Assembly (NCBI RefSeq): GCF_003073045.1
Contig: NC_037593.1
Span: forward strand, 4,021,525-4,085,524
DNA from: Pomacea canaliculata
Taxonomy: Eukaryota; Mollusca; Gastropoda; Architaenioglossa; Ampullariidae
Reading direction: 5' to 3'
DNA length: 64,000 nucleotides
The notes below the pieces were generated by a model. That model was not told the origin of the DNA, made no database searches, and was given only the letters and a program-made list of their open reading frames with translations. The translations under genes were made by a program, and so were the position numbers. Of the stretch, positions 34,501-45,208 are shown piece by piece (the stretch's first letter is position 1; every line of letters begins with the position of its first letter).

Positions 34501-35655
34501 AGAAAGGAGATTTTTTTTTTTTAAGAAAATTAATATCCCTTTATACTGGACAGATTGTTAATATCTTGTATAGATGTGAAGTTATTAGAATTTCCACTTG
34601 CACCAAATGAATATATTAATTTATTGTTATGAGTGATGTTTTTGTGTGTTTAGTTGTAGACAAGTGTGTTCAGTACTTCTTTGAATACCTTGATCAGTTA
34701 CTGTTTTCATTGCTGCAATTTTTTTTCATTGTAAATTTTTTTGAGGGCTTTTTTTTTTTTTTGTGTGCATTTCTGATTTTTGTTTGTTTTGGGTTTTGGC
34801 ATCTGCAATTATAACATTTCAATACTAATAATATGTTGCAGTACTAATGGTATGTTCTTCTATTTGCTGCTTTTCAAGGGATTCGATAATAATATTTGAT
34901 CATTCCCAGAGAAATCATATAATGTTCTCATAGATGGCTCTGCTCATCATGTCTTTATTAAAAGGAGTAGAACCTACTAATAACTCTAGCTATATAAGCC
35001 ACGAAAGTTAAAGATCGATGTAGAATGACTCTGAAAGCGGTAGTGACAGTGATTAAGGCCAGTGCAGTTTTTTGATGCATTCAAAAGTATTTTTCCTGTA
35101 ATTATGGCATGAATTTTGAAATTCTTACAAAAAGTACACAAGTTTATTTTAGATACCTATTTAAGATTGTTGTTAGTATTTTATTTTTTTATTCCTAGGA
35201 GATTCCAGAGCCCATAGCAGCTTAGATGATGGTAGGCGAGACGATGGCAAAATATACCTTGGACTGTCACATGGAGCATATGCTGGTATAGTGTGTGGGG
35301 TTCTCTTTGTGGCCTGTATAACTCTTTTGACTGTGATGCATTATCACAAAAGGTAAGTGTTGAGTCGTGACTGTTTGCAATAAATTTGTGATAAGCAGGT
35401 TAATTATTGTTATTTTGTTGCCTTCATTTTGCCTTTCTGGCATTTTAAAATAGATCCAAGCTAAAAAGTAAAAAGCTCTGCTTTTAATATTTGTGGCTGC
35501 ACATGTCTGTGTGTGTATATGTAATTCTTTTTATTATTATTGTCTTCAGGAAGAAGCGGCAGAAAAAATCAGACAGTGCTATGTCTCAGTTGAATGCAGC
35601 ACAGACTCAGCAAATGTTATCTATGGCAAAACTGGACAGTTCTGTTGACACCTGA
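28584..35655 (+). CDS. Short type I membrane protein with a single EMI-like domain
   Basis: Five exons, 28584-28678, 29331-29456, 29788-29891, 35199-35352 and 35550-35655, join in phase to 194 residues. Residues 1-32 form a signal peptide with hydrophobic core WLVVTACLFLLV. Residues 36-107 hold eight cysteines (36, 54, 62, 70, 78, 95, 96, 107) and end in TIYRIAEDCCPGYSRSLEGKC, the layout that closes EMI domains of MEGF and EMILIN proteins. N83-R84-T85 is a glycosylation sequon. Residues 109-133 are a short acidic/basic linker, about 134-155 a membrane span (AGIVCGVLFVACITLLTVM), followed by stop-transfer KRKKRQKK and a 28-residue tail rich in Gln and Ser. No EGF repeats follow. Intron 3 is 5.3 kb and could hide a cassette exon; it contains a mariner. 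I do not recognise an orthologue. Confidence 0.82.
32025..33274 (-). mobile_element. Degenerate mariner transposon
   Basis: About 1.25 kb bounded by 27-bp inverted repeats (32025-32051 and 33248-33274) with two mismatches; both contain GTCTGAAAAGTCA. Minus-strand frames carry mariner transposase landmarks. The N-terminal half has LFHFCKEKN, RWVTKFCAGDFDLKDGPQSW and SNPCYTHERLQ. The C-terminal half has FHSLQNSLHGIKLNSDE and QFFADKDRPFYERGI. The D34D catalytic region is broken by frame changes and stops, so the element is dead. A TA follows the right repeat but the left TA is lost. It sits antisense in intron 3 of the EMI-protein gene. Confidence 0.9.
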
Positions 35656-38600
35656 TAAGTTCACCCTTACAAATGGTCTCTCTCTGTAAATATGATCTTC
35701 AGTTTTATGTTCTGTCAGTTTTTCTGGTTTGCTGAGAACTAAAGAACATAGAAGCTTATGTCCAGTGTGCATCACTTTTTAATGGGACACCGTTCATTTG
35801 CTCTTACCAATTTCCACTCTTACAGTTTGTTGGAATTCACAATGACTTGTTATTTTAAGCATTAGTGTTGCTTTATTTCTGTTTGTCTGAAAACACATTG
35901 TGATATATTTATCTTCTGGCTTTACCAATTATGGATAAAAATACTGCATTTTAAATTTGCTACTTTTGTGCTTCCCTCTGAAATAAGATTTAGTTCTTTT
36001 AACAGAGGCCTTATATTAAATTTTTAAAAAATTATTTGCTGTCATGTATGGCTTTTATATATAAGGGCATTTAGTTGTAGGGCCAATAATTCTGTTTTAT
36101 TAGGTGTTGATCCAAATTTGTGAAGAATATTGATATTCCAGCTGAGCATTGATTGAGAAGTGGCATTTTCCTTAAGTCCCTTTGTTCCCTTACCTTTAAC
36201 CCCACCACCACCACCACCAATATCTACTTTTGTTAAATTTGATGATTTAATTAGGAATCAGGGCAACATGAGTCAATCATGAAAAACTGTTTAATAGAAA
36301 ATTGATGTATATTTGACCTATAATATTTTAAGGACTTATACATATTTAACAGCCCTGCTCATCTTTTTTTTTTTTTTAAAAAAAAAGGTCACAAAATCAA
36401 ATACAATTTTTGCAAATGTATGTTGTGTGGCACCCCCAACTCAAGTGGGGGAGAGGGAGAGGTCTTAGGAAGACAGTTGAATAAATAGGCAAGACTGTTG
36501 CTTCCAGAAATAAACTGTATTGTAAGCTACTTTTTATGACTTATAGCATTTCTCAACCAATAAAGATGCTACCAACTTCTGTAGGCAGTGTTTGCCTCTT
36601 GACTAGAATAACTTTATTTCACTGGGGGCCTTACATGTTTTGTCAACTGTTAAGTGTCAATACTCAATGGGCAAAACGCAATGGAACATGAGAATGAATA
36701 GAGTGACCTTATTTATGCGATACTCTTACACTCTTGCAAAAGGAAGACAAGTTCACTCAGCGTCTGTAATACATTCAAATGTGTTGCTGTAATTAGGTAT
36801 GACAAAAATAAACTAGTTTTATTAGATGATTAAATGCACAATTCTGGCTGCTATGGCCACAGCAAGGAGTGAGTTGACATCATGTCTACCTTGGATCAAG
36901 ACCAGGATTCCGGGATTTTTATGATTAAAAAATAACCTTAAAAATTAATTTATAGGATGTTTTTTTTATTTTGTCTACCTTTTGTTTAGAATTTTGGGGG
37001 TAGGGGGAGGGCATAAATCTTGAAAAACTGATTGAAAAAGACAGAATATGAGATAATATGATCACACACTTTGAACATCATTTTTTTTCTGTAAAAAAAT
37101 CTTAACAAGAAGCCAATGCTGTTTCAAATTGTCAACACTCCCACCACCACCACCTCAGTAACAATATCTTTTTTTCCCCTTAAATTTCACATGTGTGCAT
37201 AAATAAGGTCTTTCTATTCTGTAAAATGCTTTGTTAAGGGCATGAAGATTTTCGTACAATTTGGATGTTTGTACATGTATCTAGGGGGCCTACTACCCCA
37301 TGGTTGTGTGCATTATTGTACATTCACCTTGATTAGCAGCTATATGTTCATGAATGTGTGTATGGATATGTATACATAATATGTGCAGGTCTACATATTT
37401 GCACAAATGAAAGGTAAAATTTTGAAGATATTGATGTTCACAGTTTATGTAATTTGTCAAACCTACATTGTCACTAATCTTCACCCTTCACTCATATTCT
37501 AGTAATTGATATATGCATCCATGTGATCCATTTGGTAGTCCAACAGCATTTTATAGTAATTAAATGTTTTATCTATTGGCACCAATCATGTATCTTTGAA
37601 GAGACATTTCTTAGAAATTAAGAGTATTAGTCTGTTTGGTTTCTTACATGTTTTTGCTCAGGATGACACAGAGGGCTTTGTTCATTGAAAAGCTGATTAC
37701 AGTAGAAATACTAAACATCTACTGTAATTTCTTTGCCAGATGAAGAATGTATGTGGACTGGTGGGATATTGGGGGTGTGTGTTTGTGATGTGTGCATGAT
37801 TTGCAGGTTTAAGTAACAATTTGCTTGGTTATTTGTGTGACTAGCTAAGATACACATACATTTGAATAGCTAAGTATGATGATATGCATACATGTGAATC
37901 CAAGTCTTAAGCTGCTGTTTTCTTTCAAAAGCACATGTTTTATTAATAGTTAAAATTGTTTCTGCTTTTTCCTTCATTGAATATTAGTGGTTGACTGCTG
38001 TTTTTTTTTTGTTTTTTTTTTACAGTGTTCATTTTGAGTTTCGTTTTAGCAAAATTTAGTTGCAGAAAAATTATAAATTCCTACAGCCAGTTAATCCTTG
38101 TAAAATAAACATTGCTTTTCATTAACTCATCTAACTCTAGATTCAAAATGACAAGTAAGGAGTGTAGTTTCAACAGTGTAACAGTTTATAGACACCAGGA
38201 AGAATGTGAATGGGAACAAGCCTGCTGTGAACTTTGCCCTTTGTGTACACTTAGGGCTGACAGATATTTTTAACCCTTCAGAACAGGATTCCTTTTTGTG
38301 GTAATTGGAAGAACTTGGCATGGATTTTCGTCTGTTTGAAATCGGTGCTGAGGGTATTAAATGTGTGGTACATGACAAAAAATTTTGATTTTCATTATGC
38401 TTTATTGCAATTTTAGACTGTAAAATTGTTAGACATGAGCAGCATAGCAGCAAGATGGTGTGATGGTGTATGTTAATATATGACTTTATTGCAGTTTTAG
38501 ACTTTAGAAATATTTAGACCTGAGTAGTAGCCATGAGTTGACATATTGCTGTGAAGTTTTGGAGTTGCAGGTTTCCTTGTGAAAAGAAGTGTCATTGTTT

Positions 38601-39230
38601 TTTAGTTTTGAAAAGAAAGAGTAAAAAACAGAGAATATTGCTAAGTAGACATTGCATCATTTCAGTTTTAGACCTAAAAGACATAATTTTCTATTTTTAA
38701 ATGATCAAAACTTTGATAAAATGTTTAAAAATGGTGACCACAGCTAATTTTTAGTGTTCAATCACTAATTGATGGATCAGACTCTGAGCTCTAATTTGCA
38801 TGCAGATGTGCCAAGCCATTAAATTGTATAGTTAAAATAATATGACTGTCAATTCCAGTTTACTGTTTGATGTTCATTACAGATACAGTTTACATAGTAA
38901 ACTAATAACAGCAATGAAATATCATAATAGTGGGAGAAGATAAATATGGTCTGGCTTACAGGATCCTAGTTTTCATACCCTGTTTTACACACGTGCGTAT
39001 TCACACACACAAATGCATGCTTGCATGTGCAGTCACACACATCCATTCACTTTCAAAAAAAAAAAAGTGAAAATGTGGAGAAACTGTTTATAAAAAGTGC
39101 AATATACTTATCTTTAGCCATGAGACAATTGTGTTGTGAAGACTTTACATGCATATGTATTACATGGAGGGCTACCTGTGCATTTTTCAGTTTCTGTTGT
39201 GCATTTTTCAGTTTCTGTTTAACAAATCTT
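35656..39230. other. 3' flank of the EMI-protein gene, no second gene seen
   Basis: Mostly AT-rich sequence, probably 3' UTR followed by intergenic DNA. Several AATAAA signals occur (for example near 36,507 and 36,559), so the polyadenylation site cannot be picked. Imperfect copies of TTTATTGCAGTTTTAGACT appear near 38,398 and 38,483, with a shorter match near 38,660. TGCATTTTTCAGTTTCTGTT is doubled at about 39,178-39,220, next to the LINE insertion site. Confidence 0.5.
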
Positions 39231-39244
39231 TGGATGCCGAAAAG
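39231..39244. repeat. Left target-site duplication of the LINE
   Basis: TGGATGCCGAAAAG, identical to 45195-45208 on the far side of the element. Confidence 0.92.
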
Positions 39245-39816
39245 CCCCCAAGGGCCCGGCTTCTAGTGCCGGGGGCGAACACCCAGCCTTTCTCTGGCTG
39301 GGTGACAAAGCTGGCCCACCCCTTTTCCTTAGGCTTTTCTTTTTCTTGCTTCATTAGCCCTTTCATCTCTATTCTTTTTCAAAGTAAACATCTCCCTCAT
39401 ATACTACAGTTTTACCCTTCCTTTCTTCTGACTTCACCGGCCCTTCTTCTGTTTTTCCTTCTCCCATTACATCTTTCTTCGAACATCATTTCCTGTCTGC
39501 GCCTTCTTTAGGTCCCCTGCGTTGCCGTGCAGGGCGACCCGTGTCGGGGAGAATGGGATCCTGGAGGTTGAGGTCCCTGATGGGCTGCGGCCCATCATAC
39601 CAACACACCTCTTTGGCCCGGACTTCCCCTAGACGGGGGGTTGGTGTGGCCCACACCAATCAAGCGGCTGGTCGTGAATTGCCCTAGCTTTGCTAGAAGG
39701 CTGCGGCCGGGGTCAATCTGGTCTTGCTTCTGGAAGGCCAGAGTATATTCCTTGTGTAGCCCTGGTGTGACCCTGCTGGAAATACCCAAGTGGTACCGCT
39801 CGGTCGCATCCCCTAG

Positions 39817-41247
39817 TTGGACTCCGTGGTGGGTGGGGAGCACAAGGAACGAAACGTTAATCCTTTTATCATGGCCAAAAAATTATCTAACCTGGGGAAA
39901 CGCATACGTGAAGATGATTCCTCTGATAGTGAAGAGGAAGTGAGAGAAAGTATTGAGGGGGCCTGGCCCCGTTTTTTGGTGGTAGAAGGCGCAGAGCAGG
40001 ACCGACCTCTCTCGTCTCTATCACCTTTTGCCATAGCGAAAGGTTTTAAAAACATTTCCAACAATTTTTCTACTATAAGACGTTTGCGCTCTGGACAATT
40101 CCTTGTTCAGTGCGCAAATCAAAAAGCTTCTGAAGCCCTACGCCGATGGGACGGTAAACAGTTCGTCGATCGCCCCATAAAAGTTACATCACATCGATCC
40201 CTCAACTCTTCGAAAGGGGTCATTCGTTGCCCGGACCTTGCTGGGATGACTGAGACTGACATCAGGTCAGAATTGGCATCTCAGGGGGTCTCAGCAGTAC
40301 AACGAGTCACACTAAAGAGGGATGGGAAATCTATTCCCACAAACACCTTATTTCTAACCTTCTGTCTACCCAAAATACCCGACTTCATTGAGGTCGGGTA
40401 CTTACGGGTAAAAGTTTCAATCTTCATTCCATCTCCCTTGCGCTGTTTCAACTGCCAGCGTTATGGTCATGGGGCGAGCTTCTGCAGGTCCAGGCCCGCT
40501 GCTTTCGCTGCGCGGCGGTACCGGCCATGCGGCAGCTGATTGCTCTTCAAGCGCAAAATGTGCAAACTGTGATGGAGCACACGTCGCATCATCTAAAGAC
40601 TGTCCGAAGTGGAAGAAGAGGCAGCCATTCAACGCGTACGTGCGGAATCTGGCGTCTCGTACGCTGAAGCCCGCCGTCGCGTAGTGGGTGGCTCCTCAGG
40701 AACACCTTCTACTTCGAATTCCATATCTTATTCAGCAGCAGTCATAAAGCGACCCTCCACCTCTGTGTCCATACAGACTGACATGACTTGGGTCTCCTCA
40801 GAAGGCCCTGTTCCTATAACTCAATCTATGCCGCCTCCTCCTCCTCCTCCTCCTCCTGCAAGTTGTGGTGGCGCCCAGTCTACACAGAAAACTCAAGCAT
40901 CCCAAGCTACACAAGCATCACAGTCAAAGCCTTCCACCTCACCAACCAGAAACACCGCCAGACAGCAAACGCGCAATTCAAAACAACCAAAAAACAAGAA
41001 TATCACACCACAGTCAGACAAGAATACCAAAACAAAACAAAAATCACCTGAAAAATCCACTACACCCGGGACCACCACAGCAGCACCTATACCAGTTCTT
41101 AATCGCTTCACTCCTCTTGGCGAGCAGGGGATGGATATGGATGAGCGACGCTTAATGTCGCCTTCTCCTTCCCGCCGTCCCCTGCCCTCTCCTGGATCTT
41201 CTCCTTCAGTTACTTTGGGGCGATCTACGTCCCTTTCTCACAGATAA
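39817..41247 (+). pseudogene. LINE ORF1 (gag-like, zinc knuckles), frame-broken
   Basis: The frame beginning MDSVVGGEHKERN is acidic and Ser-rich, then carries an RRM-like region and a first zinc knuckle (CFNCQRYGHGASFC). It stops at 40539. A second frame, about 40,500-40,610, supplies the next knuckle (CANCDGAHVASSKDCPKWK). The first frame resumes at about 40,610 with QRVRAESGVSYAEARRRVV and a Pro/Ser/Thr/Gln-rich C terminus with a nine-proline run. Two compensating one-base breaks explain the pattern. It ends three bases before the ORF2 ATG. Confidence 0.85.
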
Positions 41248-41250
41248 CAC

Positions 41251-44200
41251 ATGTCTATAATCCTTCAATGGAACTGTCGGGGAATCCGAGCAAACTTTGA
41301 AGAACTCCGATGCCTAACATCTCGCTTTTCTCTTGATGTAATAGCTCTGCAAGAGACTCATCTTCTTCATACAAACTCTTTTTCCTTCAAAGGCTATCGA
41401 GTTCTACGTCAAGACTCACCAAATGACGTACCTTCAGGAGGGACTGCTCTTTTTATTCGTTCAAACCTTTTATATAGCCAGGTTCCACTAAATACTAATC
41501 TTCAAGCTGTTGCTGCCCGAGTTTCTCTGGGCAAAACTATCACTATATGCAATCTTTATCTACCTCCATCAGCTCGGATATCCCGACAGGACCTTGAGAG
41601 TCTTTTAACCCAACTTCCTACTCCCGTCCTTCTTTTGGGTGACTTTAATGGACACCACCCCATGTGGGGCGGGGCCTCGACTGACACCAGAGGAGAGTTG
41701 TTGGGATCATTTTTATGGAAAATGATCTCTGTATACTGAATGACGGTTCAAACACCTTTTGCCGTCCACACAACAGCACAGAGTCAGCAATTGATTTGTC
41801 AGTGGTCAGCCCAGCACTTTTATTAGATTTTAACTGGGCTGTACATGATGACCTGTGTGGTAGCGATCATTTTCCCCTTGTTTTACATTTTACAAATGGT
41901 CTGGAGCGGGACGATAACCTTCACAAAGGTGGGTGGAATTTAACTAAGGCAGATTGGCTTGAATTTCAGGCCCTCTGCTCCACCCACTTACCAGAAACCC
42001 GTTCTTTAATTTTGAGATTGAAGACATTAGAAAAGACCCAATGTTACACCCTGCTAAAGTTTTCACTACAAGTTTAAATAAAATTGCATCAGAAACGATT
42101 CCGGTACTAAGGCACCGTAATAACCGACCAAGGGTGCCTTGGTTACAGAGGAGTGTAGGGTAGCTCAGCGCGCGCGGAAAAAAGCCCAGCGTCTTGCTTT
42201 CCGTCAACCCACTCCTGAAAATGTAATAAATTTTAAACGTACCCGAGCTCAAACCCGGTATATCTTTAAACAGGCAAGGAAACTTGCGTGGCAGAAATTT
42301 GTGTCCTCATTATCCTCCCGTACCACTTCCAAAGCGGTGTGGGCGGCCATAAGGAAGATAAAGGGAAGATTTCAGGCTGAGTCAATAGGCCATCTGCGGG
42401 TTGGAGACTCTATTCTTACAGAGGTACAGGATGTCGCAAATTCCTTAGCATCCACCTTTGCTCATAATTCTTCCTCTTCTCACTACTCTTCAGACTTCCA
42501 ACGCTTAAAATCTGTCCAAGAATCATCGGGTTGTGACTTTTCTTCAGACAACTCCGAAAAGTACAACCTACCTTTTTCTCTTTCTGAACTACAACAGGCC
42601 CTTCAAAAGAGCAAGGATTCTGCACCGGGTCCTGACAATATTTCCTATCAGCTACTAAAACATCTCCCACAGTCTTCTCTCCTTCTCCTTCTAGATATCT
42701 TCAACTTTATTTGGGTATCCGGCTGTTTTCCCCCCTCGTGGAGAGAGGCAGTAGTTATACCCATTCCAAAACCTGGTAAGGATACCTCTGATCCAAATTC
42801 TTACCGTCCTATCGCTCTCACTAGCTGTCTATGTAAAACTCTAGAACGTATGGTAAATGCTCGCCTTACCTGGTACCTCGAATCTCAGAGTCTCCTCTCC
42901 AACCTGCAGTGTGGCTTCAGAAAACGCCGCAGCACCCTGGACCATTTGGTCCGTTTTGAAACCTTTGTCAGGGATGCTTTTGTCGGCAAAGAACATGTTC
43001 TAGGGGTGTTTTTTGATTTAGAGAAGGCATACGACACTACCTGGAAGCGGGGTATTCTGTTAGACCTCCATGCCCTGGGCTTCCGGGGTCGTATGCCACT
43101 CTTCATTGAGAATTTTCTTTCAAACCGCCATTTTCAAGTCAGAGTAGGGTCTATACTGTCTGATCCTCAGGAACAGGAAATGGGCAGCATTCTTTCTCCA
43201 ACTCTTTTCAACATCAAAATCGACTCAATCTTGAAATCAGTCTGTCCAGGTTTAGAGGCCTCTTTGTATGTAGATGACTTTGCTATCTGCATACGAGGCC
43301 GCTCCCTTCCATGCCTCGAACGCCGGCTTCAGCTGTGCGTAAATGCAGTACAAAAGTGGGTGACAGAAAACGGCTTCAATTTCTCTCCTACGAAGTCAGT
43401 ATGCATCCACTTTTGCAAACTGAGAGGTATGTTTCCAAACCCTTCTATCACTGTCAAAGGCACGATACTCAAGGTGGTCCAAGAGGTTAAATTTCTTGGG
43501 GTCATCTTTGACCGTAAACTTTCTTTTCTACCTCATATCAAATCTCTACGCCTATCTTGTCAGAAAGCCTTGGACATTCTTAGAGTAGTTGGCCATGTCA
43601 GCTGGGGAGCGGATCGCACGGTTCTGCTACGTCTCTACCGTGCCCTGATCCGCTCAAAGCTAGACTACGGATCCATTATCTATGGCTCTGCTCGAGAGTC
43701 CTACCTTAAAATTCTTGATCCAATTCATCATCAAGGGCTCCGCATCTGTCTGGGTGCCTTCCGCACCACTCCTGTACAAAGTTTGTACGCAGAAGCTGGT
43801 GAGCCTCCACTTTCTCTCCGTCGTTTGAAACTCATGCTATCGTATGCCTGTCGCTTAAAATCCCATCCTGGGAATCCTGCGTATCGTGCTGTCTTCAGAC
43901 CTCAGCGTGCTGCCCTGTATGCCATTCGTACCAAGGAGCAAAAGCCTCTTTCACTCCGAGTAGCACCTCATCTTCAAGCTGCCGGAGTAGATATCAAGCA
44001 GGTAGAACCTTTACCTCTACAAACAACTCCTCCTTGGATTCTCCCTGTTCCTGAGATTCGCTTTGATCTTACAACTTTCAAAAAAGGGGACACTAGTGAC
44101 CCCATCTATCTTCAACATTTTCGAAAACTTATTTCTGATTATCCTCAATTCTGTTCAATCTATACAGATGGCTCCAAAATCCCAAGTGGTGGCCCAGTCG

Positions 44201-44870
44201 CTGCGGCTGCAGTTCCATCCTGCCAACCACAACGGGCTGCTTCAGTCCGATTGGCAGATGAAAGTTCTATCTTTACAGCAGAACTCTATGCTATCATACT
44301 TGCCTTGCAGCATGCTCACCGCTCTTCGGAGCACAACTTTCTGATAATCTCAGACTCTCTTTCTGCTCTCCAAGCTCTTATTTCAAATGAATCTGATCAC
44401 CCCCTTGTGGTCAAGATTCATAAAATTCATGCAGCACTTATCGAACGAAACAAGGACATTGTCTTTATCTGGGCCCCTGGCCATTCTGGCATTCCAGGCA
44501 ATGTCCGAGCAGACCAGGCTGCTAAGGCTGCATGTCAGTCCCCTGGTAAAATACAGTTCCTTATTTCATCTGACTGTAAAACTGTACTTACAACCTACAT
44601 ACTGACTTTATGGCAAAACCTCTGGAACACCCTCTGTCAGAATAAATTATTCGCCACTCTCCCTGTCTTTCTGACCGCCCACCTTTGTGCCATACCACAA
44701 GGCGGGAGGAGGTAGTCCTAACAAGACTAAAGACAGGACACACATATGCCACGCAAGGATACCTCTTGCGAGGGGAACAACCACCAGGTTGCCCTGGTGT
44801 GGGGACATCTTGACGTAGTACACTTTCTCATGAACTGTCCGGGGCTTCAGACCATTCGTCAAAAATTTAT
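41251..44870 (+). pseudogene. LINE ORF2 (endonuclease, reverse transcriptase, RNase H), frame-broken
   Basis: The endonuclease starts ILQWNCRGIRANFEELR, has LQETHLL and LLLGDFNGHHPMWG, and moves to another frame near 41,710, where SDHFPLVLHF follows. Further breaks lie near 42,010 and 42,140. The long frame to 44,715 holds reverse transcriptase with RPIALTSCLCKTLERMV, FDLEKAYDTTW and the catalytic YVDD at about 43,267-43,278. The usual PQG before the SIL residues of motif B is missing (QEQEMGSILSPTLF). RNase H follows with IYTDGSK, TAELYAI, ISDSLSAL and GHSGIPGNVRADQAAK, all catalytic acids present. After 44,700 the frame changes again to TRLKTGHTYATQGYL and a decayed zinc-finger segment. Confidence 0.9.
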
Positions 44871-45194
44871 ACAGTGGATTCATTGTATGTTTTATTTAGG
44901 TCCATCCCATCGGCAGCTATTTTTGGTTTTTTAAAAAGAATAGGACTTTTACACCAAATCTAAGTCTAATATATCTTATGTAATTTCTGTTTTGTTGGCG
45001 GCCTTTTTGGGCTCCACCACCCATTTTACACCATATTTGTTTCTTTAACATCTAGTTAACTTATTACCGTGGTCTGATTTTAAGTTAAATAACTGGAGAA
45101 AATTTACCCTGAAACCTTTAAACATAAAAACCTTTTTATTGCCATGATATAGCCTTAGTTGCTGGCATGGCATAAAACACCAATAAACAAACAA

Positions 45195-45208
45195 TGGATG
45201 CCGAAAAG
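45195..45208. repeat. Right target-site duplication of the LINE
   Basis: TGGATGCCGAAAAG, identical to 39231-39244. Confidence 0.92.

Larger units (their letters stand above)
39245..45194 (+). mobile_element. Near full-length non-LTR retrotransposon (LINE, I/Nimb-like)
   Basis: A 5.95-kb element flanked by a perfect 14-bp target-site duplication. It has a GC-rich 5' UTR of about 570 bp, a gag-like ORF1 with zinc knuckles, an ORF2 with APE-type endonuclease, reverse transcriptase, RNase H and a C-terminal zinc-finger-like segment, and a 3' end reading ATAAAACACCAATAAACAAA. RNase H in ORF2 and the overall order point to the I group. Clade assignment is inference. Both ORFs carry frame breaks, so this copy is inactive though not old, since the duplication is intact. 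Two short copies of its 3' tail lie in the TMCO6-like gene. Confidence 0.92.
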
